Shown here in pieces: positions 42,644-51,742 of a stretch of DNA of 64,000 nucleotides. Each line of letters begins with the position of its first letter. The first letter of the stretch is position 1. Made by a program: the position numbers and the translations under genes. Where the stretch lies: NCBI RefSeq assembly GCF_002776575.1, contig NZ_CP022548.1:1999001-2063000 (forward strand), in the 5' to 3' direction. A model generated the notes under the pieces. The model saw nothing but the letters and a program-made list of their open reading frames with translations, made no database searches and had not been told where the DNA came from. Source of the stretch: Sphingorhabdus sp. YGSMI21. GTDB lineage: Bacteria > Pseudomonadota > Alphaproteobacteria > Sphingomonadales > Sphingomonadaceae.

Positions 42644-43920
42644 ACGGGCGTCGCCGGTGGCTTCAGACAAAAGGCGGCGAGCATTCCGGCGGCGAGCAGG
42701 ATGATCGCCCCGGCAAAGGCGAAGTCGTAGCTGCCGGTCGCCTCGAACACGAAGCCGGCTCCCGCGGGCGCGGCGGCGGCGAAGGGCAGAACCACAGGAG
42801 CGAACAGGGAATTGATGATGGGAAAGGCGCGCTCGCCGAAATAATTGCCGATTGCTGCAGGGAGCAACACCAGCAGACTGCCATAGCCGGCGCCGAACAG
42901 CATCCCCATAAGCGACAACAGCCATATCTCCTGCCCCTGCCAGAATCCGGCCAATGCTAATGCCATCAGGGCGATGGATCCGAATATCGTCCAGCGCAGT
43001 TCGAACTGGTCGCCGAGCCAGCCGGCCGGAATCCGCGCCAGCCCGCTGCCCAGAATCAGAAGCCCGAATATGCCGGCCGCTTCGAGCCCCTTCAGGCCAT
43101 TGTCTGTCAGATGCAGAACGCCATGGTTGAGCAGGGCGAAAAAGGTGCCCAGATAGCCGACCGAAATCACCATCATCAGATAGAGAGTCGGTTTGCGGAT
43201 GATCTCCCGCATCGTCCAGGCATGGTCGGTGCGATAGGTTCTCGGGCGCGTGTGATGAGCCTGTTCCTCGCTGACCGCGCGTGCGGGATCGATATTGTCG
43301 GGGAATTGACCGATATCGCTAGGGCGATTGATGATGAACCGCGTCGCGACCAGCGCAATGACGACCATCGCGGCGGCAATGGTCCAGGCGGCCCGCCAGC
43401 TGTCAAACCGTTCCATCATCTCGGCCAGCGCCGGCTGCGCCATCGCGCCGCCGAGCGCACCGCCGGTCATGACTATGCCGATTGTCGTCGATCGCTTGAT
43501 GCTGAACCAGCTGATCATGGCGGTCTGCGCGCAGATCGGGCCGGTCAGACCGAAAGACAGCCCCATGACCACGCCCCAGACCAGGATCCAGTGCCATAAT
43601 TCGGTGACGCCGAAGACCAGCAGCAGAAGACCGGCCAGCATCACCAGCAGTCCGGTGGTAACGGTCCTGCGGACACCCGAGCGGCTCAGCAAATAGCCGG
43701 TCAGAGGGTAAGACAAGCCAAGCGTTATCAGCGCAACCGACTGGGCAATGGAGGCGGAGCCGCGGTTCCAGTTCATGGTCTCGACCATCACCGGGAAGAC
43801 CACCGAATAGGCGAAATAGACGAAGCCGGAGGCGGCGAACTGGATGAAGAAGAACAGCCCGACATTGGTCCAGCCATAGAATTTGCGGGGGGAATGCCCC
43901 GTTTGCGCGGTGGTTGCCAA
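42640..43920 (-). CDS. MFS transporter
   Basis: A 426-residue protein with 12 helices in two six-helix halves and a long cytoplasmic loop (about 205-235) in the middle. The loop after helix 2 reads GYLLSRSGVRRTVTTG, the usual MFS motif A position. The sequence resembles the monocarboxylate/oxalate-formate antiporter group. The start is TTG at 43920 with AGGAG upstream. This start codon lies in one arm of a perfect inverted repeat (43916-43949). Substrate unknown. Confidence 0.88.
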   Translation of the reverse strand: MATTAQTGHSPRKFYGWTNVGLFFFIQFAASGFVYFAYSVVFPVMVETMNWNRGSASIAQSVALITLGLSYPLTGYLLSRSGVRRTVTTGLLVMLAGLLLLVFGVTELWHWILVWGVVMGLSFGLTGPICAQTAMISWFSIKRSTTIGIVMTGGALGGAMAQPALAEMMERFDSWRAAWTIAAAMVVIALVATRFIINRPSDIGQFPDNIDPARAVSEEQAHHTRPRTYRTDHAWTMREIIRKPTLYLMMVISVGYLGTFFALLNHGVLHLTDNGLKGLEAAGIFGLLILGSGLARIPAGWLGDQFELRWTIFGSIALMALALAGFWQGQEIWLLSLMGMLFGAGYGSLLVLLPAAIGNYFGERAFPIINSLFAPVVLPFAAAAPAGAGFVFEATGSYDFAFAGAIILLAAGMLAAFCLKPPATPV

Positions 43921-43949
43921 TATGCTCTCCTGTGCCGCTTCATATTGGC
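43916..43949. promoter_or_regulatory. Perfect inverted repeat at the MFS gene start
   Basis: GCCAATATG (43916-43924) and CATATTGGC (43941-43949) are exact complements, 16 bases apart. The MFS start codon TTG lies in the left arm and its AGGAG lies in the loop. It could be a repressor operator or an mRNA hairpin that limits translation. Confidence 0.5.
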
Positions 43950-44217
43950 GGTTCTCACGCAGCTTACAGCAATGTCAGTGGCAATCAATATTGCAATTGA
44001 GCCGATAGGTTCTGCTCACCGAAATTCGGGTTGTGAGCAATTGCGGGTGGATTGCGGAGAGGCTGGAAACCATGCCTTCAATGCAGAATCTGCTCCAAAG
44101 TCTGTCAAAGTTCGGGCCAAGGAGGCGCTATTTTGCGTGATGTTGGATAGATTGTTGCCGATGTAGGAATTTTGTTTCGGGCGGCTTGGGGGGGGGGATG
44201 GCCAGGCCATCGCGATC

Positions 44218-44646
44218 TCAATTGAGTGTAGTTGGTGAACTATCGTCAAAAAACATTTCAGTGAACCAGAAGCTTACGTATCCATCCATCATGGCAAGCA
44301 CTAAGAATGTCTTTTGTTTCTCACTATTTTCTCTTTTCTTGTACGAGTCAATTATCTGCTTTCCAAATTCCTTCGGCACCAGACTTTCCATGATACTGAT
44401 TTCGTCATTTTCGGTTCCGGTGCCATTTCCAGATACAAAAAGTTCTGTAAATATTCGCGGACCCCGAATGACACTTTGAAAATCATCGACGTCAACAAAA
44501 CTCAAGCAAACAGCTGAGCTTTTATGGCTGGAAGTGAAGTCGATTTCGATACATTGCTCGGAATTCAAGATTAACCTTGATACCCATCGATCGTGCAAGT
44601 TCGGTTCCCAGAGAAAACCGTGTTTATCAAATTTAAATATCGTCAT
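44218..44646 (-). CDS. Hypothetical protein, AT-rich orphan
   Basis: A 142-residue soluble protein without a signal peptide. It begins TIFKFDKHGFLWEP and has alternating strands and a charged helix near residues 100-112 (DSYKKRENSEKQK). Codon use is AT-rich and unlike the flanking genes, suggesting transfer. A run of ten G at 44188-44197 lies just past its stop. No family is recognised. The size, acidic strands and aromatic residues are reminiscent of immunity proteins, but that is only a resemblance. Confidence 0.6.
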   Translation of the reverse strand: MTIFKFDKHGFLWEPNLHDRWVSRLILNSEQCIEIDFTSSHKSSAVCLSFVDVDDFQSVIRGPRIFTELFVSGNGTGTENDEISIMESLVPKEFGKQIIDSYKKRENSEKQKTFLVLAMMDGYVSFWFTEMFFDDSSPTTLN

Positions 44647-44827
44647 TGAGTGTCAACTTTTTTGATCAACGTGGAATTACCGAGGGAATCACCGTGACAG
44701 GTGCAACAATCCCCAAATACCTAAATATCAGCGTCTTTAAAAAGGTATACAGCAACGTCTGTTACAACCAGTATTGCAATCGGACGGATATGCTGTTCTC
44801 ACACGATCACTGCGTGAGAGGAATTAC

Positions 44828-45442
44828 ATGATAAAATGGCCACTCAGGATCAGCAAAACCAGCGCGCTGATCGCCTTCATATTATTCGCCGGTTTTGCGC
44901 TGATCCTGTTTGGCATGGGACGCCCTCCGATCTGTAGCTGCGGTACGGTCAAACTGTGGCAGGGCGTGGTGCAATCATCGGAAAATAGCCAGCATCTCGC
45001 CGACTGGTATTCGATGAGTCATATCATTCACGGTTTTGTTTTTTTCGGGCTGGGACATCTATTGCGCAAGCGCTTGCCGAAGCTGTTCCCGCTTGGCGTG
45101 ATCCTTGCGCTGTCAATATTGGTGGAGGGCGCGTGGGAAGTGTTGGAAAACTCCCCCGTCATCATCGACCGCTATCGCGAGGCGACCATTTCCTATGGTT
45201 ATGAGGGGGACAGTATTATCAACTCGATGGCCGATATCGCGTGGATGATCATCGGATTTTTCCTCGCCTCGCGACTGCCTTGGAAAGCAACACTGGCAAT
45301 AGCCGTGATTTTCGAGCTGTTTACCGGCTATATGATCCGCGACAATCTCGCGCTCAATATCCTGATGCTGACTGTACCGAACGAAGCTGTGAAGGATTGG
45401 CAGGCAGCTGGCACCGGCTACTGGTTAACCGGGAAGACGTAG
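44828..45442 (+). CDS. DUF2585 family membrane protein
   Basis: A 204-residue protein with about five helices and the DUF2585 pattern: [67 protein letters not shown] and NSMADIAW. The ATG at 44828 follows AGAGGA; a longer frame upstream is unsupported. The family occurs in alphaproteobacteria and has no known function; the conserved Cys-x-Cys, His, Glu and Asp residues hint at metal binding in the membrane. The 3' end overlaps the convergent neighbour by 18 bp. Confidence 0.88.
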   Translation: MIKWPLRISKTSALIAFILFAGFALILFGMGRPPICSCGTVKLWQGVVQSSENSQHLADWYSMSHIIHGFVFFGLGHLLRKRLPKLFPLGVILALSILVEGAWEVLENSPVIIDRYREATISYGYEGDSIINSMADIAWMIIGFFLASRLPWKATLAIAVIFELFTGYMIRDNLALNILMLTVPNEAVKDWQAAGTGYWLTGKT

Positions 45443-45718
45443 CGCCGGATCTGCCGTAGTTTCGCTGTCTACAGGAACCGGGCGGCCCTCAATATCAATC
45501 ACCGCCTCGGATGCGGGTAGGGCTTCTGCCTCTTTCTTGTCATCATAGAGCTTTTTCGCGATCAGCGCCCCGCCGACCAGCAGCGCGCCGGGGACGGACC
45601 GGGTGGCCAGACGGGCCGCGAGCATGCCGAGGCCGAAATTGCGCAAGCCATGGCCTCTGGTATGTTTGCGGGCCTCGTAACCCACGGCTGCGGTAAATAT
45701 ATTTCTGATTAGCGACAT
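45425..45718 (-). CDS. Small conserved hypothetical protein
   Basis: A 97-residue protein starting [18 protein letters not shown]. It has a Gly/Ala-rich hydrophobic stretch (about residues 28-55, [28 protein letters not shown]) that may insert in the membrane, and an acidic tail. It lies 15 bp before the start of the fumC stop region on the same strand, so it is probably transcribed separately or ahead of fumC. No domain recognised. The frame is consistent with the GC-rich codon use of the genome. Confidence 0.65.
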   Translation of the reverse strand: MSLIRNIFTAAVGYEARKHTRGHGLRNFGLGMLAARLATRSVPGALLVGGALIAKKLYDDKKEAEALPASEAVIDIEGRPVPVDSETTADPALRLPG

Positions 45719-45733
45719 GCTCTGGTTCCCGGA

Positions 45734-47128
45734 TCAGGAATGATTTCCGACCATATTCTCAGGTCTTACATGGGTATCATAGGTTTCTGCGTCAACCAGA
45801 CCGAGCTCCAGCGCGGATGCGCGCAGGGTCTGACCGGTTTTATGGGCATATTTGGCAATCGCCGCAGCTTTGTCATAGCCGATCACCGGGGCAAGTGCGG
45901 TCACCAGCATGAGCGAGTTATCGACCAGCTCCTTGATCCGCGCTTCATTAGCCTCCAGACCTTCCACGCAGCGTTCGGAAAAGCTCGACATGCCGATGGA
46001 AATTATCTCGATCGAGCGCAGCACATTGGCGCCGATCAGCGGCTTGAATACATTGAGTTCCAGATGGCCCTGCAGCCCGCCGACCGTCACTGCCTGATGA
46101 TTGCCGATGACTTGCGCGGCGACCATGGTCAGCATCTCGCACTGGGTCGGATTGACCTTGCCCGGCATGATCGAGCTGCCCGGTTCATTGGCCGGCAGGT
46201 CGAGCTCGCCAAGGCCGGAACGCGGCCCGGAGCCGAGCAGGCGGATATCATTGGCGATCTTGGTCAGCGACACCGCCAGCGTATTGAGCGCGCCAGACAG
46301 TTCGACCATCGTGTCATGCGCGGCCAGCTCGGCGAACTTGTTCGGGGCGGAGGTGAATTTCAGGCCGGTGATCTTGGAGATTTCCTTGGCGATATTCTCG
46401 CCGAAATTTTCCGGTGCATTGAGACCGGTTCCGACCGCTGTTCCGCCTTGCGCCAGTTGTAATAGTCGGGGCAGCACGCTTTCGATCCGGTCGCGGGCGG
46501 CGACCAGTTGTGCGGCATAGCCGGAAAATTCCTGTCCCAGAGTCAGCGGCGTGGCGTCCTGCAAATGGGTGCGGCCGATCTTGACGATCGATTTCCATTT
46601 TTGCGCCTTTTCCGCCAACGCGTCGTGCAATTGTTCCAATGCCGGGAACAGCTCGACTTCCAGCGCCCGTGCGGCTGCCACATGCATGGCGGTGGGGAAG
46701 CTGTCGTTGGACGACTGTCCGCGATTGACATGGTCGTTCGGATGGACCGGATATTTGCCGCCGCGCGTTCCGTAGATCGCCTCGTTGGCGACGCCGGCGA
46801 TCACTTCATTGACGTTCATGTTCGACTGGGTGCCGGACCCGGTCTGCCAGATGGTGAGCGGAAACTGGTTGTCATATTCGCCGGTGCGCACGGCATTGGC
46901 GGCCTTTTCGATGGCGGCGGCGATTTCCGGTTCCAGGCCATGGATGCCATTGACCCGTGCTGCTGCCTGTTTGACCGCAGCCAGCGCGTGGATCAGGCGG
47001 ATCGGCATGCGTTCCTGTCTGGGGAAGGGAAAATTCTCGATGCTGCGTTGTGTCTGGGCGCCCCAATAGGCATCGGCTGGCACTTCAATTTCGCCGAGAG
47101 AGTCGGTTTCGGTGCGGGTCCCGCTCAC
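45734..47128 (-). CDS. fumC: Fumarate hydratase, class II
   Basis: TCA-cycle enzyme interconverting fumarate and malate; the iron-independent tetrameric class. The 464-residue protein has the superfamily signature [16 protein letters not shown] with the catalytic serine loop. It also has the [13 protein letters not shown] and [15 protein letters not shown] blocks with the active-site His. Length is normal. Its start overlaps the end of sspB by 4 bp, so the two are co-transcribed. Confidence 0.97.
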   Translation of the reverse strand: MSGTRTETDSLGEIEVPADAYWGAQTQRSIENFPFPRQERMPIRLIHALAAVKQAAARVNGIHGLEPEIAAAIEKAANAVRTGEYDNQFPLTIWQTGSGTQSNMNVNEVIAGVANEAIYGTRGGKYPVHPNDHVNRGQSSNDSFPTAMHVAAARALEVELFPALEQLHDALAEKAQKWKSIVKIGRTHLQDATPLTLGQEFSGYAAQLVAARDRIESVLPRLLQLAQGGTAVGTGLNAPENFGENIAKEISKITGLKFTSAPNKFAELAAHDTMVELSGALNTLAVSLTKIANDIRLLGSGPRSGLGELDLPANEPGSSIMPGKVNPTQCEMLTMVAAQVIGNHQAVTVGGLQGHLELNVFKPLIGANVLRSIEIISIGMSSFSERCVEGLEANEARIKELVDNSLMLVTALAPVIGYDKAAAIAKYAHKTGQTLRASALELGLVDAETYDTHVRPENMVGNHS

Positions 47129-47610
47129 TTTTTCTTGCCGAAGTCCACCGTCACCACGTTGGAGCCGTCATCAACGGTTTCGACCGCTTCCGTCTCGCCG
47201 TCATTTTCTGCGGGGTCGTGGCTGTTGATATCGCCTTCGACCTCGTCGACGTGAAACTGCAGGGCAAAATCCACCGCCGGATCGACGAAGGAGGTGATTG
47301 CCGCGAATGGGATATGCAGCATCGAACTGATCTGGTTGAAGCTCAGACCGACTTCGAAACGGTCCTCGTCGACCTTCAGGTCCCAATAGCGGTTCTGGAT
47401 GACGATCGTCATTTCGTCCGGGAAACGCGCGATGAGGTGATCGGGGATGTCCACGCCGGGCGCGCGGGTCTTGAAGGTGATGTAGAAATGATGCTCGCCG
47501 GGCAGGCCGTCTCTGACAACTTCTCCCAGCACCCGGCCGACCACCGCGCGCAGGGCTTCCTGGACGATTTCGTCGTAAGGAATCAGGCTATCGGGTGCAT
47601 CGTCGCTCAT
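47125..47610 (-). CDS. sspB: ClpXP adaptor protein SspB (alphaproteobacterial type)
   Basis: Delivers ssrA-tagged and other substrates to the ClpXP protease. The 161-residue product from the ATG at 47610 starts [23 protein letters not shown]. It has the substrate-binding fold ([10 protein letters not shown]..., [19 protein letters not shown]) and an acidic linker, and ends with [11 protein letters not shown], the ClpX-docking tail. The acidic linker and tail spacing match the alpha-type SspB rather than the E. coli form. It overlaps fumC by 4 bp and is divergent from hisB. Confidence 0.92.
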   Translation of the reverse strand: MSDDAPDSLIPYDEIVQEALRAVVGRVLGEVVRDGLPGEHHFYITFKTRAPGVDIPDHLIARFPDEMTIVIQNRYWDLKVDEDRFEVGLSFNQISSMLHIPFAAITSFVDPAVDFALQFHVDEVEGDINSHDPAENDGETEAVETVDDGSNVVTVDFGKKK

Positions 47611-47724
47611 TTGCACTAGGTGGCGCGAAGCGAGCATCGGGTCAAGGGCGTAAAATGAATTTCGCGTTGACCAAAGGCCCCGAAATTCTTGCCTGATTTG
47701 CCCAAGCCATTATAGGCCTGTTGC

Positions 47725-48318
47725 ATGAGAACAGCGACAATCGAACGAAATACCAAGGAAACCGAGATTTTTGTCGAGTTGAACCTCGACGGAACCGGTC
47801 AATATGACGTGTCTACCGGCATCGGTTTTCTCGATCATATGATCGAACAATTCTCGCGTCATTCGTTGATTGACCTGAAATTGCGGATCAAGGGCGATCT
47901 CCACGTCGACCAGCACCACACGACGGAAGACAGCGCTATCGCGCTGGGCCAGGCGATCAACCAGGCGCTTGGCGACAAGGCCGGTATCGTGCGGTACGGC
48001 AGCGCCTATTCGCCGATGGACGAGACGTTGAGCCGGGTAGCGCTGGATATTTCCGGCCGGCCCTATTTCGTCTGGAATGCCGGTTTTACGCAAGAACGGC
48101 TCGGCGAGATGGACACCGAATTGTTCAAGCACTGGTTCCACAGCGTCGCCGATGCGGCGGGAATCACGCTGCATATCGAGCTGCTCTATGGCGAGAATAA
48201 TCACCATATCGCGGAAAGCATTTTCAAGGGCTTTGCCCGCGCGATGCGCCAGGCGGTCGAACGCGACCCGCGCAAGGGCGACGCTATTCCCTCGACCAAG
48301 GGGCAATTGGGTGGCTGA
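47725..48318 (+). CDS. hisB: Imidazoleglycerol-phosphate dehydratase
   Basis: Sixth step of histidine synthesis, a manganese enzyme. The 197-residue monofunctional form has the metal-binding motifs [49 protein letters not shown] and [17 protein letters not shown]. No phosphatase domain is fused, unlike the E. coli enzyme. It is the first gene of the hisB-H-A-F-E block. Confidence 0.97.
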   Translation: MRTATIERNTKETEIFVELNLDGTGQYDVSTGIGFLDHMIEQFSRHSLIDLKLRIKGDLHVDQHHTTEDSAIALGQAINQALGDKAGIVRYGSAYSPMDETLSRVALDISGRPYFVWNAGFTQERLGEMDTELFKHWFHSVADAAGITLHIELLYGENNHHIAESIFKGFARAMRQAVERDPRKGDAIPSTKGQLGG

Positions 48319-48360
48319 GTTGTGTTTTCCGTGTCAGCGGGCTTTTCTTCCGGATTTTAT

Positions 48361-48432
48361 CACGCGAAGCCGCGAAGTCGCGAAGAAGGTGCGGATCGCG
48401 GAACATTTTCGCGGCTTCGCGGCTTCGCGCGA
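48361..48432. repeat. Palindromic repeat between hisB and hisH
   Basis: Arms CGCGAAGCCGCGAAGTCGCG (from 48363) and CGCGGCTTCGCGGCTTCGCG (from 48410) face each other across about 25 bases and form a long hairpin. It occupies most of the 165-bp spacer. Confidence 0.8.
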
Positions 48433-48483
48433 AACCGATAATGGCCTTTCCAATGTCAGCGCCTTCGGCGGTTGAACGGCAAT

Positions 48484-49104
48484 ATGTCTGAAACCATCGC
48501 TCTCATAGATTTCGGCGCGGGCAATCTGCACAGCGTGCACAATGCGCTGATGGCCGCCGGTGCCGGCAATGTCTCTGTCACCGCCGACCCGGAATTGGTG
48601 GCGCGTGCGGACCGGATTATATTGCCGGGTGTCGGTGCCTTTGGTGCCTGTCGCGATGCGTTGATGGCGATCGACGGCATGGTGGCTGCGCTGGAGCAGC
48701 GGGTTCGCGCAGAAGGAATGCCTTTCCTCGGAATCTGTGTCGGGATGCAGATGCTGGCCGACAAGGGCATAGAATTTGGCGAGCATGAAGGCCTCGGCTG
48801 GATCGGCGGCACGGTGAAGGCGATCGAACCGACTGATGATACGATAAAGATTCCACATATGGGCTGGAATGATGTGACCCCGACCGAGGGGCATGATCTG
48901 CTCGAGCCCGGCGAAGCTTATTATTTGCACGGCTATCATTTTGACGCCGCGAACAAGGCGGATATATTGGCGAAGACCAGCCACGGTGGGCCTCTGGTAT
49001 CAGCGGTCGGTCGCGACAATATTGTCGGCGTGCAATTTCACCCCGAGAAAAGTCAGGCTTACGGGCTGGCCTTTCTCCGCCGTTTTCTGGAGTGGAAACC
49101 ATGA
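48484..49104 (+). CDS. hisH: Imidazole glycerol phosphate synthase, glutaminase subunit
   Basis: Supplies ammonia from glutamine to HisF. The 206-residue protein starts SETIALIDFGAGNLHSV. The class I amidotransferase triad is visible: Cys in GICVGMQML, with His and Glu in VQFHPEKSQ. A TTG at 48472 also lies in frame, but the ATG at 48484 matches the family. It is separated from hisA by a 94-bp gap holding a repeat. Confidence 0.96.
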   Translation: MSETIALIDFGAGNLHSVHNALMAAGAGNVSVTADPELVARADRIILPGVGAFGACRDALMAIDGMVAALEQRVRAEGMPFLGICVGMQMLADKGIEFGEHEGLGWIGGTVKAIEPTDDTIKIPHMGWNDVTPTEGHDLLEPGEAYYLHGYHFDAANKADILAKTSHGGPLVSAVGRDNIVGVQFHPEKSQAYGLAFLRRFLEWKP

Positions 49105-49116
49105 CTAAGCTGAACG

Positions 49117-49188
49117 CCGTTCGTCCTGAGCCTGTCGAAGGACCTTTTTCCTCAGATCGCCATGGTTCGACAAGCTCACCACGAACGG
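49117..49188. repeat. Palindromic repeat between hisH and hisA
   Basis: CCGTTCGTCCTGAGCCTGTC GAAGG and, inverted, GGTTCGACAAGCTCACCACG AACGG flank a 20-base centre. This is the same family as the copies at 32806 and inside uvrA. Confidence 0.85.
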
Positions 49189-49198
49189 AATTTTCGAA

Positions 49199-49927
49199 AT
49201 GATCGTATTTCCCGCAATTGATCTCAAATCCGGCGAAGTCGTTCGCCTCGCAGAAGGCGATATGGATCGTGCCACCGTCTATGGCGACAATCCGGCGGAA
49301 CAAGCAGGCCTGTTTGCCGCTGCTGGCGCCGAACATATCCATGTCGTCGATCTTGATGGCGCCTTTGCCGGCTCTCCGAAAAATGCCGAGGCGGTAGAGG
49401 CCATTGTCGCAAGCTTCCCGGGCTATGTGCAATTGGGTGGCGGCATTCGCAATCGCGAGACGGTTGAACGCTGGTTTGGACTGGGCGTGGCGCGGCTGGT
49501 GATCGGAACCGCAGCGCTCAAGGACCCGGATTTCGTCAAGGATATGGCGAAGGAATATGAAGGCGGTATCGTTGTCGCCGTTGACGCGCGCGACGGCATG
49601 GTCGCGACCGAAGGCTGGGCCGATGTGTCGGACGTCAGCGTCCGCGATCTGGCGCGGCGTTTTGAAGATGCAGGCGTCGCCTCGATCTTGTTCACCGATG
49701 TCGGACGTGACGGGATGCTGACCGGCTGCAATATCGAGGCGACCGTCGATCTGGCGCGCGGCGTCGATATTCCGGTAATCGCCAGCGGCGGGGTCAAGGG
49801 TCTCGACGATATTCATATGCTGAGCCAGTTTGCCAAGGACGGCATCGAGGGCGTGATTACCGGGCGGGCGCTCTATGACGGACGGCTGGATCTCGCGACC
49901 GCAATTGCGATGGCCAATCGTGGTTGA
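49199..49927 (+). CDS. hisA: Phosphoribosyl-formimino-AICAR-ribotide isomerase
   Basis: Fourth step of histidine synthesis, an Amadori isomerisation. The 242-residue TIM barrel opens FPAIDLKSGEVVRL with the first catalytic Asp. It has VVDLDGAF and FTDVGRDGMLTGCN with the second Asp, and ends with the phosphate-binding IASGGVKG and GVITGRALYDGRLD segments. It is complete. A palindromic repeat lies on each side of the gene. Confidence 0.97.
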   Translation: MIVFPAIDLKSGEVVRLAEGDMDRATVYGDNPAEQAGLFAAAGAEHIHVVDLDGAFAGSPKNAEAVEAIVASFPGYVQLGGGIRNRETVERWFGLGVARLVIGTAALKDPDFVKDMAKEYEGGIVVAVDARDGMVATEGWADVSDVSVRDLARRFEDAGVASILFTDVGRDGMLTGCNIEATVDLARGVDIPVIASGGVKGLDDIHMLSQFAKDGIEGVITGRALYDGRLDLATAIAMANRG

Positions 49928-49938
49928 GCGGTCCAATT

Positions 49939-50013
49939 CCGTTCGTGTCGAGCGCAGTCGAGACACATTGGTTTCGCGCGCAAACGTCTCTCGACTACGC
50001 TCGAGACGAACGG
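49939..50013. repeat. Palindromic repeat between hisA and hisF
   Basis: CCGTTCGTGTCGAGCGCAGT CGAGAC and its inverted partner GTCTCTCGACTACGCTCGAG ACGAACGG enclose about 22 bases. A diverged relative of the 49117 family, it fills almost the whole spacer. Confidence 0.85.
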
Positions 50014-50023
50014 CGGTGCGCGC

Positions 50024-50785
50024 ATGACCGTCCGTATCCGCGTCATTCCCTGCCTCGATGTCGCCAATGGCCGGGTGGTCAAGGGCGTCAATTTCGTCGA
50101 CCTGCAGGACGCTGGCGATCCGGTTGAACAGGCGCAAGCCTATGATGCTGCCGGGGCCGATGAACTCTGCTTTCTCGACATCACTGCATCCCACGAAAAT
50201 CGCGACACGATCATCGATGTCGTCCGGCGCACCGCCGAAGTCTGCTTCATGCCGGTGACCGTCGGCGGCGGTGTGCGCACGGCGGATGATGCGCGGGCTT
50301 TGCTGATGGCCGGAGCCGACAAGGTGGCGGTGAACAGCGCCGCGGTGTCCCGGCCCGAAGTGGTCAGCGATATCGCCACCCGTTTCGGCAGCCAGTGCAT
50401 GGTTGCCTCGATCGACGCCCGCCGGGTGGCTGAAGGACGCTGGGAAATATTCACCCATGGCGGTCGCACCCCGACCGGTATTGATGCGCTGGAACATGCC
50501 ATCCGCATGGCCGAACTGGGGGCAGGGGAGTTGCTGGTCACCTCGATGGACCGCGACGGCACCCGCGACGGCTATGATCTGGAACTGACCCGCACTCTTG
50601 CCGACGCCGTATCAATACCGGTTGTCGCCAGTGGCGGAGTCGGCAATCTCGACCATCTGGTCGAAGGCGTGACCAAAGGCCATGCCAATGCCGTGCTCGC
50701 GGCCTCGATATTCCATTTTGGCCAATATAGTATCGCCCAAGCGCATGCAGCGCTGCGGGCTGCGAAACTGCCTGCCCGCGCCTGA
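50024..50785 (+). CDS. hisF: Imidazole glycerol phosphate synthase, cyclase subunit
   Basis: With HisH, makes imidazole glycerol phosphate and AICAR. The 253-residue barrel starts [19 protein letters not shown] (catalytic Asp11). It has the second catalytic Asp in ASIDARRV, and the phosphate-binding [13 protein letters not shown] and [12 protein letters not shown]. It is complete and canonical. It is followed by a spacer with a sigma-54 promoter for an unrelated PEP-CTERM gene. Confidence 0.97.
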   Translation: MTVRIRVIPCLDVANGRVVKGVNFVDLQDAGDPVEQAQAYDAAGADELCFLDITASHENRDTIIDVVRRTAEVCFMPVTVGGGVRTADDARALLMAGADKVAVNSAAVSRPEVVSDIATRFGSQCMVASIDARRVAEGRWEIFTHGGRTPTGIDALEHAIRMAELGAGELLVTSMDRDGTRDGYDLELTRTLADAVSIPVVASGGVGNLDHLVEGVTKGHANAVLAASIFHFGQYSIAQAHAALRAAKLPARA

Positions 50786-50920
50786 TACCGCCGCCAGCAG
50801 CCAGAATTGGGGTATCAAAATGTGGCCGGCGATATTTGATGTCGGTTTTTCTTACATTTTTCCTTCTCGTCAATTTCCGTTAACCAGTCTGTCCCACCAA
50901 AAACGCGACTTTTGAAGATT

Positions 50921-50936
50921 TGGCAGGAATATTGCT
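50921..50936 (+). promoter_or_regulatory. Sigma-54 promoter of the PEP-CTERM gene
   Basis: TGGCAGG-N4-TTGCT is a close match to the sigma-54 consensus TGGCACG-N4-TTGCA, with the invariant GG (50922-50923) and GC (50934-50935) at the required spacing. It predicts transcription from about 50946 and a short leader to the ATG at 50975. About 75 bp upstream, TGTCGG-N5-CTTACA (50840-50856) is an imperfect dyad placed where an activator would bind. Confidence 0.8.
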
Positions 50937-50974
50937 TAACCATATTGATCGGCTTTCGGGCCCGGCTATGGGAA

Positions 50975-51286
50975 ATGAGCGTGACGCTTTTGAAAAATGC
51001 AATATTGGTCGGCGCGGCCGCATTGGCGGTTGCCCCCGGCGTTCCCGCGGAAGGGGCGGGGCATCCGGACGATCACGAGACTGTGCGGTACCAGCTGGAC
51101 TCCGGATGGGGCTCAACCGGCTATGCCAAGAGCTCCGCAACGCTGAAAGCGCCTGCAGGAAAATCTGCCGTGATCCGCGGCAGGACCCAGGTTCCCGAGC
51201 CGTCCAATCTGCTGATGCTCGGGCTAGGGCTCGCCGGCCTGATCGGCGGCCGTATGGTTGCCCGGCGGAGCAGGAAAGCGCGATAG
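50975..51286 (+). CDS. PEP-CTERM sorting-domain protein
   Basis: A 103-residue exported protein. It has a signal peptide (cleavage near residue 25), a short Ser/Gly/Ala-rich mature part, and the classic C-terminal sorting signal VPEPSNLLMLGLGLAGLIGG followed by RMVARRSRKAR. PEP-CTERM proteins are cut and anchored by exosortase and are linked to exopolysaccharide or surface structures. The ATG at 50975 is chosen over a TTG at 50912, which would lie upstream of the sigma-54 start site. The exosortase locus is not in this window. The gene interrupts the his run between hisF and hisE. Confidence 0.88.
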   Translation: MSVTLLKNAILVGAAALAVAPGVPAEGAGHPDDHETVRYQLDSGWGSTGYAKSSATLKAPAGKSAVIRGRTQVPEPSNLLMLGLGLAGLIGGRMVARRSRKAR

Positions 51287-51421
51287 CACGCCCCACAGCG
51301 GTGGCTCGATAGCGGCAGCACCCGTCGACGGCGGGAATATAGCGGTGCTTTTGGCGCGGACGGGCAAACTTCTGCCGCAAGGGCTTGACGAACAGGCGAT
51401 CGGTCGCGCAAACCGCCAGCG

Positions 51422-51742
51422 ATGACCGATATTCTCAAATCTCTCGAACATACGATCCTGGAGCGACGCGCTGCCGATCCGGACAAAAGCTATGTCGCCA
51501 GCCTGCGCGCCAAGGGCCGCGCCAAAATGGCTGAGAAGCTCGGCGAGGAAGCCACAGAAGCGGTGATTGCTGCTGTTCTGGATGACCGGACGGGGATGAC
51601 CGGAGAGGCCGCCGATCTGTTGTTTCACCTGATGGTGCTGCTCGCCGACATGAACCTGTCGCTGGACCATGTGATCGCCGAACTGGCGCGCCGCGAAGGC
51701 CTGTCCGGCCTGGAGGAAAAAGCCGCAAGAGGAGCAAGCTGA
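51422..51742 (+). CDS. hisE: Phosphoribosyl-ATP pyrophosphatase
   Basis: Second step of histidine synthesis. The 106-residue all-helical MazG-like protein has the conserved LGEEATEAVIAAVLDD metal-binding helix and EAADLLFHLMVLLADMNL. It is monofunctional, not fused to HisI. It follows the PEP-CTERM gene by 135 bp. Its stop overlaps the ATG of the HIT gene by 1 bp. Confidence 0.95.
   Translation: MTDILKSLEHTILERRAADPDKSYVASLRAKGRAKMAEKLGEEATEAVIAAVLDDRTGMTGEAADLLFHLMVLLADMNLSLDHVIAELARREGLSGLEEKAARGAS

Noticed and set aside
44646..44831. 61-codon plus-strand frame before DUF2585
   Set aside because: Lies in the divergent gap with no Shine-Dalgarno and runs into the DUF2585 start region; no support.
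48617..50497. 626-codon open frame antisense to hisH-hisA-hisF
   Set aside because: Runs across three certain genes and their palindromic spacers; a shadow frame.
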